A stretch of DNA of 64,000 nt from Myxocyprinus asiaticus (Eukaryota; Chordata; Actinopteri; Cypriniformes; Catostomidae), in NCBI RefSeq assembly GCF_019703515.2, contig NC_059374.1, positions 16,032,245-16,096,244 of the forward strand, written 5' to 3'. Position 1 is the stretch's first letter; each line of letters starts with the position of its first letter. Below are positions 11,080-21,552 of the stretch, piece after piece. The translations under genes were made by a program, and so were the position numbers. The notes under the pieces were generated by a model that ran no database searches, had not been told where the DNA came from, and worked only from the letters and a program-made list of their open reading frames with translations.

Positions 11080-12700
11080 TTTTTCAACTGTTTGTCAAAA
11101 GCAGGCCATAAAAGAGTTGGAGGGGCTATCAGAGACATTGAAAGTGGACTTTCACATGGTATGGATGCTGGTAGTAATAAGATGTTGCAGATGAAAAGGC
11201 TAAAGCTGAGTTCCCTGCTGCAAGAGAAAGTTAAAGGAGCATTAGTGAGATCTCGATACACCAGACTAAAAGATATGGATGTCCCAAGTGCTTTATTTTT
11301 TAATCTTGAGAAGACTGGTGGGGGACCTAGCTCAGTGAATATTGACGCTGACTACCACCCCTGGAGTCATGAGTTTGAATCCAGGGTGTGCTGAGTGACT
11401 CCATCCAGATCTCCTAAGCAACCAAATTGGCCCAGTTGCTAGGGAGGGTAGAGTCACATGGGGTAACCTCCTCGTGGTCACGATTAGTTGTTCTCGCTCT
11501 CAATGGAGCATGTGGTAAGTTGTGCGTGGATTGCGGAGAGTAGCAAGAGCCTCCACATTTGGAGTCTCCGTGGTGTCATGCACAACAAGCCACATGATAA
11601 GATGAGTGGATTGACGGTCTCAGAAGCAGAGGCAACTGAGACTTGTCCTCCACCACCTGGATTGAGGTGAGTAACCGTGCCACCACGAGGACCTACTAAG
11701 TAGTGGGAATTGGGCATTCCAAATTGGGAGAAAAGGGTCTAAAAAATAAATAAAAAAAAACCTTGAGAAGACTGCAGTGAAGGGTCAGCGTATGACATAT
11801 CTTAGACTCCCAGATGAACATATAACAACCAATGGAGGGGAAATGAGGAGGCAAGCCATTGATTTTTATACTGGCCTTTTTGGTAAAGAGATATGTGATG
11901 AATAGTGTGCTTAAGAGCTCTGTAGGGCTGAGCAAGCTGACTTGGACAAATAATTAAATTTGAAAGAACTCACTATAGCTGTTAATCAGCAGACACCGTC
12001 ACGTGCACCTGGGATTGATGGACCAATTATAGACTTTTTATTTTTATTTCTGGAGTTATATTGGGTCTGATCTGCACAAGGTAGTGGTAAGCTGATTCAA
12101 AGAGTGTCCTGCAGAAGGGCTGTCTTGGCTTTACTTCCCAAGAAAGGGGATTTAGCCCAGTTAAAGAACTGGAGACCAGTTGCTCTTTTATGTTCTGACT
12201 ACAAAGTACTTTCTAGAGCCATGTCTAATAGGTTGAAGCAATATATAGGTTTACTTGTACATATAGACCAGACTTATTGTGTGCCAGATCGGACTATAAC
12301 GGACAATATTTTTCTAATGAGAGACGTCTTAGATGTATGTAATAAGTATGATCAAAATATTGGAATTTTATCTTTGAATCGGGAGAAAGCTTTCGACAGA
12401 GTGGATCATGCTTTTTATTTTCTGTTTTATAGCTTTTGGTTTTGGGGAGAGGTTTGCAGCTTGGGTGGGTCTCCTTTATTGTGGGGCTTCAAGCATGGTT
12501 AAAGTGGGAGGGGGGCACAACCATCCAATACCAATGAAGGGAATCAGGCAAGGCTGTCCTATTTCTGGGCAGCTTTATTCTTTAGCTGTTGAGCCACTTT
12601 TGTAACATTTAAGGAATCAGCTGACTGGTTTTAATTTACTGGGGTGCGTAATCGAGTCTTCCTTGGTTGTGTCTGCATATGCAGATTACATTAATACAGT
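11080..12700 (+). pseudogene. L1-Tx1 reverse transcriptase remnant
   Basis: Segments follow the ORF2 order: LLQEKVKGALVRSR and DVPSALFFNLEK upstream of the SINE, then after it RQAIDFYTGLFG, PKKGDLAQLKNWRPVALL, DYKVLSRAMSNRLK, and after a frameshift near 12430 KGIRQGCPISGQLYSL. The catalytic box reads YADY at 12678-12689 where active enzymes have YADD, so a metal-binding aspartate is gone. Stops, frameshifts and the SINE make it nonfunctional. Confidence 0.8.
11318..11761 (+). mobile_element. tRNA-derived SINE inside L1 ORF2
   Basis: Starts with a tRNA-like head: an A box around TAGCTCAGTGA (11327-11337) and a B box GAGTTTGAATCC (11371-11382). A long body and A-rich tail follow. It is flanked by a perfect 13-bp duplication, CTTGAGAAGACTG, at 11305-11317 and 11762-11774. 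Removing the insert rejoins the reverse transcriptase frame at LEKT. The second copy at 26646-27068 is on the other strand. Confidence 0.92.
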
Positions 12701-12896
12701 ATATTCTTAAAAAATAATAATGATGTCAGTATAGTTGTAGATTGTTTAAAACACTTTGATAAGGCTTCTTCAGCCAAGGTTAATAGGGGCAAGTGTGATG
12801 CACTACTGGTAGGACAGTGGAGGAAAGAGGCAGCACCCTGTTTACCTGGGGGTTTGCAGTGGGGATGTACTGGGATAAAGGTGTTTTTGTTTTTGT

Positions 12897-13340
12897 TTGT
12901 TTTTTTGTTTTGGTATATAGCCTGAAGAAGCAGATATTACAGGACTAACACCATTTTATGCTTCAGTTTTGCAGGCATGGCAGGGGTTGAAGATATCCAG
13001 AGATCCCAGTGTTTTGCCCGGTATGTGGCCCTTCTTTAAACAAAAGAAGAGGATACAACTACGAAGGTAAATATTCAAAGAAGAAAGAAACACAAACACT
13101 ACAGCAATATGCTGGCTCAAAACACACTAACATCCAAACAAGAACTGATCCAGAAACAAAGAAGAAGAGGGTATATGTACACATGGGCTAACAAGAAGAC
13201 AAGGAACACCTGGGATACAATTATGGCAATGGACAGGAAGACAGACATAACACAGGAAGATCCAAAACCTCAAATTAAGAGTCTCTTTAAAACTTAAAAA
13301 TAATAGTCATTGGGGGAAAACATAAGAATGAAGTGACAGT
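12897..13340 (+). other. Low-similarity middle of L1 ORF2
   Basis: Lies between the YADY box and the C-terminal segment. It has a T-rich run and a purine-rich stretch (13035-13300) with short open frames that I do not recognise. It may be an insertion or simply decayed ORF2. Confidence 0.4.
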
Positions 13341-13594
13341 AAGACTGTTGAAAAATATTTTGGAGGAGGTTTGTGCATCTTTGCCACAGCCCCTGAGAGC
13401 GTTTGACGAAAACCGTGCCATGTCTGATCAATGGAATGATGATTGTGAATAGGTTTTTCCAACTCTTGGTATCACTCGAGGGTGGATTGACTTTTTCAAC
13501 TCCACAGCTGAGTACCCTTGAGGAGCTGGTGAAGGAAGTGGCATATATAGTGTGTGTGAAACTGTCACAAATGCACTCTCAGGCAGGAAAGTAA

Positions 13595-13852
13595 GCATCG
13601 AGGTGGACTGAGTTTTTTGGCCCAGATCAATCCCCGAAAGGCTGCTGGCGGTCCCCGTATAAGCTGCCCATTGAAAAACGGACAGCAGATCTCATATGGA
13701 GAATAGTTCACAGGGCTATAGCCACAAACAGACATGTAGTCAGAGGGTGGATGTTTAAAGATGAGGGATCTATTTAGGCTATTGGAATTGTGGTGTTTGG
13801 GTTGGGGAGAGTGATTTCATTTGTATATTTTTGGTCTAAAGTACTCTGTCGG

Positions 13853-13897
<45 letters not shown>

Positions 13898-14140
13898 TAT
13901 ATATGTATTAATTTAGGAGTGGCTAAATTGTCCATATAGCTTTCCAGAAAACATAAGATCAAAAGTAGAGGGTCAGAGGAAGTTGAAGGTGTGATTTTTG
14001 GACTGGTGGCATCTCGCCTTAGGATCAAGTATGCCTACTATAAGTTGATTAATAACTTAGAGGTTTTTGTTGAAAAATGGGCTATGGGAAGTGTTCTCTG
14101 TGAGGTGACTGAAGATAGGGAATTCGTTTTATCTTTCTGA
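13595..14140 (+). pseudogene. L1-Tx1 ORF2 C-terminal remnant
   Basis: Reads in pieces as SPYKLPIEKRTADLIWRIVH and AIATNRHVVRGW (13650-13760), the conserved region after the reverse transcriptase in Tx1 ORF2, then near 13985-14140 as GLVASRLRIKYAYYKL and EKWAMGSVLCEV, matching the protein C-terminus. An A-rich and AT-rich run at 13851-13900 lies between them. Several stops and frame changes are present. Confidence 0.7.
13851..13900. repeat. Poly(A) then (TA)n tract
   Basis: About 30 A residues followed by TA units interrupt the L1 3' region. This may mark the tail of a further small retro-insertion, but no body is recognised. Confidence 0.9.
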
Positions 14141-14328
14141 TATTATTTTATTTTTTATTTATTTTATTTTATTTATTTTTTTTACATGGTTTGTGTATGC
14201 TTGTCTTGATGTTGTTAATGTGTTTTTCTTTTGATAGTTTTATTTCTGTTTGTCTTTCTTTTTTGTTGTGATTAGTGGCTGAGATGTTAAATGAAATGGG
14301 AAATGTTTAATAAAGTGCTTTTTCAATC

Positions 14329-14370
14329 AATCTCTCTCTCTCTCTGCCTCTCTGTCTGTCTCTCTCTCAC
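14329..14370. repeat. (TC)n microsatellite at L1 3' end
   Basis: CT-rich simple sequence directly after the AATAAAGTGC polyadenylation-like region of the L1 element. Confidence 0.85.
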
Positions 14371-14397
14371 AAGTAGCTTTGAGAAGACTGATTAATT

Positions 14398-14720
14398 TTA
14401 GCTAATTAATTTTAATAATAAATAGTTTGTATCTTGGCCCTGGATGTAGTCACCTCTGACAGGTTGAGGCAATGATCCGCTGAACTTGCAGTTCAGGGAT
14501 GTGTGGAAAGGCTTAACAAAGTTGCTGGTCCCTGGCAGGACAAGTGTATCATCTCTGGACTCTATCTGATGTGTTGGTCCTGCTCTAGTCACTCGAGGAC
14601 AGGCACATCCTGGATTGTCATCTGTCCTGCCAGTCTGCTGAATGTTCTCTGCAGTTAGGTCGCATTGAAGGGGTGTACTCTGCAGTGTCTGGAAATGCTG
14701 ACACATATAGGTATGTCTGC
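14398..14720 (-). pseudogene. Degenerate Tc1-like transposase start
   Basis: The complementary strand reads QQTGRTDDNPG and PRVTRAG, then a QPVRGDY-type block, in the order of the paired helix-turn-helix DNA-binding region and linker of Tc1 transposases. The DDE catalytic region is absent. Similarity is weak and judged by eye, so an unrelated sequence is possible. Confidence 0.4.
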
Positions 14721-14899
14721 CTGCAGCAGAGCAGATGTCCTCTATCTTGCTACTAAAGGCATGACGGAAAATTCAGAAGACTAACTTATAGTGAGGCGTT
14801 TCACTTTCAATGACCAACACTTTGAATTAAATTATTTGACCTGTTATAGCATCTGGACCTTTCTGATTAAAGTATCCTTGGTAAAGAGTATTCTTGGTA

Positions 14900-14940
14900 A
14901 AAAAAAAAAAAAAAAAGAAAGAAAGAAAGAAAAAAAGCTC
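14900..14940. repeat. Poly(A)/(GAAA)n tract
   Basis: A run of A followed by GAAA units precedes dispersed repeat R1 copy 2. Confidence 0.9.
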
Positions 14941-14999
14941 TATCAACAGCACCTTTGACATCACAGTGATCTCACAGTGAATTTGGAAACAGTAAGTTG

Positions 15000-15490
15000 A
15001 CTTTTCTTTAGCTAAACTGACTTTTCCAAAATTCGAAGCACTGCCCTCAGTGCCCAAAGCGGGAGGTTTTTTTTTGAACGTAAGGGCATGTGTGAACTCC
15101 AGATTCCAGGTGAAATGCCCACAGAGTGGCACCAAAAGTGAGTTGTAAAGCAAGTTGTTTTTAGCTGTAAAAGAGGTAAGAAAGTGAAAAGGAATGCATA
15201 TTTTAATAACTCACCTCCAAATTCCAACCCTAAACCTTACTGTCAGTTGAGTAAGAATTTAATCTTAGAGGGAAAATGGAACCTTTAAAATACACCAGTC
15301 ACTGGCTATGCAAACGCAATTGCTTCCTGGTTTCACTGCAGAACAAGAATCCAGGTTTCCCACACTGCTGACAGAATGTGATATCAGTCGCGCCACAGGA
15401 GAAGGTGAACAGTCTTGAACCAATGCAAAAATGTCTGATGGGAGATAACAATTGTCAGTAACTCAACATAGCTGATGTTAGGGTACTGAA
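15000..15490 (+). repeat. Dispersed repeat R1, copy 2
   Basis: Same orientation and block order as 9190-9790, without the hairpin element. The two copies bracket the L1 element, probably by chance, since Tx1 elements have no long terminal repeats and the copies are clearly diverged. Confidence 0.6.
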
Positions 15491-15969
15491 ACATTTCGAA
15501 GCATCATACTGACTTCACCTATGATTATGTTGGTGGCATATTGTCACTATCAGTGCAATTATAATGGGACAGGATTTGACATAAATATTTGTACAGCACT
15601 GTTTATATAGAACAAATTCCACCTGCAGGAATTACATTGGAAACGCTTAACCAGGTGTTCATCCACGCAGAGAAGTAGTCCCACAAAAGCACAATTTAAG
15701 ATAAATCAAATAAAAATGAAACTTAACTTGTTTTACAGGATAATTAATATTAGTGCTTTATCGAAAACACAATTCTTTTCTGCTTATAAAACCCTGTAAG
15801 CCCTGTAAGCATCAACAGGATGAGTCAAAATTATTTTACATCATAATCGACTGCAAACCACAGATACAGAGCTTAAATTGAATTTAGCGTAAAATAAAAA
15901 TATACATTTAAAAGTGTTCCTTGTAAAACATGTAGGGCTTAAAACAATTGTATTTGATTTAATTAATTT
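15491..15969. other. Noncoding DNA, nothing recognised
   Basis: No coding or repeat signature was seen. Confidence 0.5.
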
Positions 15970-17073
15970 CAGTGCTGTCATTCAATTACACTTTTTAATC
16001 ACAATTAATCACATAATTTTTCATAGTTAATCGTGATTAATCACCGACTTTTAAAGTTCAGAAATTTGACTCTCTATATGCAGTACTTCTTTTCCTGTCA
16101 AAATGCATATTTATTTCCTTCTTAGGAAAGAATTATTATTATTTATTTTTTTACAATAATGCTTTATTAACATTCTCCAAACAAAGCCTTCCACAGTATA
16201 AAGACAGAAATGCACTAAAATAACACCAATGCAAGTAAGATTAAATGTTTCCCAAAATCTAAGTGGGAGGTTGACTAATTGAAAGAACTAGTCCCCATAG
16301 TATGCATATTTATTTCAATACGCATGAAATCTCTTAAACCCTCATCCTCCACCCAATATCCACTTCCGATATGGAATTCGCATGAATCGAGTCAGGGTTT
16401 ATCGTGTTTGGCTTGTAGGTGATAGTTAAGACTTACAAAGGACACAAAGTACTTTATTTTTGTCACAAGTCCCATCTGGGTTTGTTTTGTAAGAGGGCCT
16501 TTCTCCATCACTTGATCATTGACATGGAATTGCTGTTGTGTATTTATGGTGTGTATATCAGTGTAATGACCCCATCGGACACATCACAAAGGTTCCGTCC
16601 TATTCCAACCAGTGTTTAGAACTCACACAGAGCTGAATAAAATGTCAAAATCGAATGTGAAAATTGTTAAATATATTAATTGCAATTACAATTTTTTTTT
16701 TTCATAATTTTAAATGAATCGCATGCGTTAATGCATTAACCATTACCAGCCGGAGCATTCAAATTTGGGAACAATTATTCCCGTGGTTCCTGTCTCAGTA
16801 TCTTCGCCGTCCAATCACCTATTTTATTTCTGAAAACTGCCAGATACTCATGAGAATATAAGCTAAAAGCACATATGATTGATTGATAATAAATGTATCG
16901 TCATCATCGTCATCCTCCATTTGCCTGGACGGAGCCAGAGAGGATATCCTGGGAGATTACCTCCAGTGTTGGACTTACTGCTTCAAATTGAAAACTGAGG
17001 CGAACTTTCGAGGTAAGACAAGTTATTTAACATGTGTTGTCAATATTGTCTATTGAAAGTTAAAACGTTTTAG

Positions 17074-17495
17074 TTACGAAGCATTTATATGTAGGAGTAG
17101 CGCTAGTTATTTCTGGAAAGAATGACATGACCATCGGCATTCATCTGACAGGCAGCTAGTCTCTATTTTTAAGCAAATTTCTGTGAAACTTGCTAAATAA
17201 ACATTAGCTAGCAATACTATGTACATTTTTAGCTAAATATCAATAACTTTTTTGGCCAATTTTGTCACTTGTGGAAGACAGTCAAACCTTTTTTATTTAC
17301 GAAGCATTTATTTGCACTAGCTAGTTTTGTTCTGGAAAAATTGATGTAACCGTCATCGGCGAGCCTCTTTTTTTATATCTACCTCTTTTTGGCAGTTTCT
17401 GTGAAACTTGCTAAATAAACATTAGCTAGCAATACTATGTACATTTTTAACTAAATATCAATAATTTTTTTTGCCAATTTTGTCGCTTGTGAAAA
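17074..17495 (+). repeat. Tandem duplication in piggyBac intron
   Basis: Two units of about 200 bp share ACGAAGCATTTAT, TCTGTGAAACTTGCTAAATA, CATTAGCTAGCAATACTATG and CCAATTTTGTC.CTTGTG in the same order. The second unit starts near 17297. Only point changes and small gaps separate them. Confidence 0.85.
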
Positions 17496-17840
17496 ATCCG
17501 CCTGAAGTAATGTGAGGCAGAGAGCAGACGCTGTTCAGACCTGCCTGGAAACTGGCCTGCTAGTTTGATAAGTTATCTAGCTTGTTGATTTTCCCATGTA
17601 ATAAAAAAAAAAAAAAATGGTAGATATCTTTCTATAATTTAGCAGATAGCCTTACCCATCCATCACACAGACATGATTTTAGATTGTGTGTAGCTTCCTG
17701 TTCACAAGGAACGTGTGAGAGGGCTGTCTGCAGTTGGACATTCTGGTTAGTCTGCAAGCCTTTGGTGACTATTCAGTGTACGGATTTGTGAAGAACACAC
17801 TGCTGGCTACCAATTGTTGTACTTTTTTTCTGTTGTAGAG

Positions 17841-18545
17841 ATGGATACAGACTATGGCTCCCTGCTCAGCACTCTCAAGAGGAGGAGGCAGCTGACTGCT
17901 GATGAGCTTAGGTTCATAGCAGAGGAGGACATAGCTCATGAGGGCATGAGCACACAGGAGGAAGATCTGCTGGACAAGGAACTACTGCAGGAAGACCCGG
18001 ACCACAAGGAGATGGAGGATGAGATGGAACCTGATCCCCAGCCAAGACCATCAACTGGGTATGTATGAATGTGTATGTATTGTTTGTTTCTATTTCTCAT
18101 ATGACTGATACTCACAGTAACACTAACACTGTTACTATTATTATTTTGGGTACGGCTAGCAATTCTCGCTCAGGTCCCAAGTCAGCTAGAAAGCGTAAAC
18201 ACTTCCATGACTTCCATGTTTTTTATCCCTCATACTCTGACATCGATTCACAGGCACCAAAACCTCTCCCATTTAAGCCTAGCCGTCCATTTGGTATTGA
18301 CTTAGGTAGCATGCATCAGGCTGTGCGGGCAACCTCCAATATGATGTTGCGAGAAATTGACTTTTTTTTACTCAGGCTGTAGTTGCTGAGATATGCAGCT
18401 TTACAAACCATCAGGGATAGGAACACGTCCTAAACTGTCCGTCATATTCCAGCTACCAAGGAGCTTGGATGGAGGTGACCCTCAGTGAATTTTACAAACT
18501 TCTTGGGTTGCTCATTTACATGGGGTTTTCAATTCTCCCTGATTC
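17841..18545 (+). pseudogene. piggyBac transposase, N-terminal part
   Basis: The start ATG at 17841 follows a TTTTTTCTGTTGTAG acceptor, so translation begins in the second exon. Exon one of the protein (17841-18058, starting MDTDYGSLLSTLKRR) is acidic and charged, as in the N-termini of piggyBac-derived proteins. A GTATGT donor at about 18059 and a GGCTAG acceptor before 18160 mark a 100-bp intron, after which the frame reads KRKHFHDFHVFYPSY and PFGIDLGSMHQAVRAT. Stops at 18382 and beyond break it, but EFYKLLGLLIYMGFSILP at about 18487-18540 is the entry to the DDE_Tnp_1_7 fold. None of the catalytic aspartates is present. Gene structure is inferred from splice-like signals. Confidence 0.75.
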
Positions 18546-19617
18546 CCATCATCAGGAAGTTTTCTCTCCCCCCCTTTAAAAATTGAAGAGTATATTTACT
18601 TATATGAGCCCATTATTATCCCATTTATTTCCTAATTTCAAACATAATTCAAACAGAACATACATATTACACAGGAGGAAAGTCTCCTCATTACCATGGT
18701 TAGGTCAGTGTAGCTAGTCTTAAATAATAGTAATAATAATAACAAATTATAGTATTTATGAAAAAAATAAATACTACACATCTTGAAACTTTAACTACAG
18801 CTGCCACTGTTGATATAAAATGAGGTCTAATAGATTCTACCTTTAGATTATTTCATATGAAACTATATTTCTATAACTATAACCTTTTGTCAAAACATAA
18901 TATTTACTTTTACTCATGTAAAATCGTGATGATGTGTAATGATTTTATTAAATTTTTTGGCGAATAGCACAGTGTTGCTCTTTTCCTCCTCAGTACGGTT
19001 TGGCATGTCAGGTCTACCTACTGTTTGAGAGGTTCGACTTGACTTCCTCCGTAACACTTTAAACTAGAAAAGTCTCACTAGAATTGAAATTGGTCACATC
19101 AGTTTTGAGGTCTGCGGTCCGCAATATCGAGAGAAGCCCAGTTGTTGCACGCGCACGCCAGAGAGAAGAGCAGATCATTAGCACGAGCTGGTTCCGTTAC
19201 ACTCATGTGAAAGTGCAGATGAGAAGCCTTTAGCTGATTGCAAGATTATCATTAAATCTGCCTCGGCAGTCCTAAATAGGCTATCACTTGGACGGCTGCC
19301 GAAATATCCTCAATGGGAAAATGACCCACTTTTGGGTCGCAACACACCAGTTGAGAAACACTGCTTTAACTCACACACACACCCTCACTTATGTCAGACC
19401 CCGTCGCTTCTCTCCACTGCATGTGTGTGTGTGTGGGGCAAGTTGACAAGTCTGATAGGCAGTCAAGGAGGAAAGGAGGTGCGCACGCGCAGGTGAGATT
19501 CTCCGTCCAGCTGCATTTTTTTTCTCAATACCGTAGATAAGCAAATGTACATGGTATGATAACCATCAATTTTCATACCACGGTATACCGTGAAACCGGT
19601 ATACTGCTGCAACCCTA
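18546..19617. mobile_element. Foreign DNA replacing the piggyBac catalytic core
   Basis: The transposase reading stops at about 18545 and resumes at about 19620. The segment between has no transposase coding. It carries at least two DNA-element ends: CCAGTTGAGAAACACTG near 19350 (hAT type) and GGTATACTGCTGCAACCCTA at 19598-19617, shared with 3583-3602. The layers inside are not resolved. Either insertions sit in a deletion, or the core was lost when they entered. Confidence 0.55.
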
Positions 19618-19623
19618 TTCCCT

Positions 19624-19839
19624 TTGCATACACTAAAGCCTGTAGTCCCTCCTTCATCATCACTCCACACAGCCCATGTCCCTAAATTTGAAGAGTCCTC
19701 TAAGAGATGTTGGCTATGCTATCGGAAAAGCAGGACTGAAAATAAAACTAAAGTAGCTTGTTGCGTGCCGGAATGTAATGGCAAAAGACTTTGCTTCGTT
19801 CGCGATAGGAACTGTTTTCAGTCTTGGCACTCAGCTTAG
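19624..19839 (+). pseudogene. piggyBac transposase, C-terminal cysteine domain
   Basis: A frame of about 70 codons contains RCWLCYRKS, CCVPECNG and CFVRDRNCFQSWH. The spacing of cysteines and the final Trp-His pair match the cross-brace zinc-binding domain at the end of many piggyBac transposases, which reads the transposon ends. The frame stops at 19837-19839, as expected for a natural C-terminus. It is separated from the N-terminal half by foreign DNA, so no full protein can be made. Confidence 0.75.
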
Positions 19840-21552
19840 TGTGACCAGTTTCGCGAAGAGGCCTAGGTTGGGCTGTGTTTACTGGTGATGTTGTCCTCCC
19901 CTCCACTCTTTTCTCCCTCTGTTCTCTCCACAGGAATTGCAGTTGTTGAGTATTTATGAATTTATATATATTCTGTTCCTGCACTCTTTATTAAAAGTGT
20001 ATTTACTGTAGATAGTTCGAAAGTTTGATTTTGTATGTTTTGCTGTGTAATCCGTGTGTAATTCTAATGTTCAAATTACATTAAGTGTGTGCTTTATTGA
20101 ACACATAACATGTATATTTCAGTGTTTGTGTCCTACAATTTCAGATGCAATCTCAATTTATTATTACAGGTGCTCAAAAGAAGTATTTGAGGAGTGGTCA
20201 TGTGAAATGTATCTTAACATTCTAAATGTTTGTTTTATTCCATTTTCCCTCTAATCACTAGAATGGTCATAATTTTTTAAACAATAGATTATATTTCTAA
20301 TCTGTCTGCTATTCTACATTGCCCACAAAATTATGTATATTTCATACACTCTAAATTTCCCTCTAGCTTGTAATTAAAATGGTTGAAAATGCAGTTGTCT
20401 GATGAAGTATGGTGGCCGGAGAAGATTTTTGTAAAAATTACTGTGTGAAATCTTATTGATAAAGGATGATAATACATATATTTATATCATTTGAAAGCCC
20501 TAGTTCTTCTCTTCAATATGTTATATACAGTTCAGGTGTGTGATATTATATGAATATGAATGTAACATGAATATGGATATGGATATGAATATCATATTCT
20601 GGCACAGAATTAAATTTTCGGAATTTTGGGCTCAGGCTTTAAAGGGTTAACTTTGACAGCTCTAATTTATATACAGTAGCGGTTTTAACCACCAAGCAAA
20701 CCACGCAACTGCATGGGGCCCCGGACGTCGGGGCCCCCCGGCCCGAGTAGGAAAGCTCTGCAAAAATTGCTTGAGGGGTGACATGTTGGTCTGGGTACAC
20801 ACGCGAATACGCTGTTGTCTGCGGTCACAGAGCAGTTCACGAAGCCGCCGGGTTCGGGTCAAAAGGACTTTGGGTTCAGGTTTGTAATTTATAAAAAAAT
20901 ATACAGGCCTTCCGAACTTGTTTCACCCACGCGCTCTCACTCACATGGATATGCGCAAAGGGATGAGGGGCCGTTCACACTGAACGTGTTTTGCGTGCAA
21001 CTGCTCTGTTTTTTCATTGTTTTTCTATGTAAACATGCGCTGGACGAACGTCCTTGACTGCTGTACCACGTCTCGCTGTTTCTTCAGTGTCTCACGCAGG
21101 ACCGACACATTTTTAGACACTGTGTCAAGTTAAAAATAACTTCAGGTTGCAAAAATGCATGTCAAGACACCTGCGTTCTGTTTCATTCTTTGCACTGCAT
21201 CTAGACTGTTTTTAGTGCAGGTTTCACAACGATTTAATGTTCTGAACAAGTTCAGGCTGCAAAGAGGTGAATGTTATTTTTTTTTACATTATTCCAGATT
21301 ATTCTGCACCAAGCAAAGTTTCAGCGCTTGATAAAGGGCAATGTTTTTGTTGTTGTGTTTTTTTATGCTCTAGTGTGCTGTGGGGCCGCCGTGGCTTGTA
21401 TGTTTACTGTTACAATATTGTAACGAATGTTGCCTATGATGCTTAGCCTACATAAAATACAGCCTTTTGCAACATGATGAACAATACACTGCAGAATATA
21501 TGAGAATATAAGCTCCAGGTGAAAGTAAATAAGACAGAACTATATTACAATT

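Larger units (their letters stand above)
9790..14335 (+). mobile_element. Decayed Tx1-type L1 LINE
   Basis: A long degenerate non-LTR retrotransposon. In order it contains an ORF1 start, an ORF1 tail fused to the end of an endonuclease domain, a reverse transcriptase broken by a SINE and frameshifts, a C-terminal segment, and a 3' end with AATAAA at about 14312 before a (TC)n tract. Segment similarities are to the Tx1 clade of L1 as remembered from fish and frog elements. The order is canonical, so this is one element and not scattered pieces. Much of ORF1 and of the endonuclease is deleted. It cannot be active. Confidence 0.8.
16736..20650 (+). mobile_element. piggyBac-type transposon with TTAA target duplication
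   Basis: Bounded by TTAA at 16736-16739 and 20647-20650, the hallmark piggyBac target. The ends are related in inverse: the left starts CCATTACCAGCCGGAGC and the right, read backwards, CCCTTTAAAGCCTGAGC. Inside are a noncoding first exon with a GAGGTAAGA donor near 17012, an intron with a tandem duplication, a coding exon from 17841, a small intron, the transposase start, about 1.1 kb of foreign DNA and the transposase C-terminal cysteine region. The catalytic core is missing, so this copy is dead. A deletion derivative of the same family occurs at 46185-48837. Confidence 0.85.
15970..20664. mobile_element. hAT-like element hosting a piggyBac insertion
   Basis: The left end CAGTGCTGTCATTCAATTAC and right end CTTTGACAGCTCTA are imperfect inverted copies, typical of a CTGTCAA-ended teleost repeat. 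The piggyBac element at 16740-20646 lies only a few bases inside the right end, in the TTAA of the terminal repeat. Without it the host would be about 785 bp. No convincing 8-bp duplication was found around the outer ends. Confidence 0.6.

Noticed and set aside
11318..11390. A tRNA gene (also near 26996-27068 on the minus strand)
   Set aside because: A and B boxes are those of a tRNA-derived SINE; no cloverleaf with anticodon and acceptor stem closes, and a SINE body follows.
15970..20664. A convincing 8-bp target duplication for the outer hAT-like element
   Set aside because: Flanking 8-mers (ATTAATTT and ATTTATAT) agree only partly and are AT-rich, so I do not claim it.
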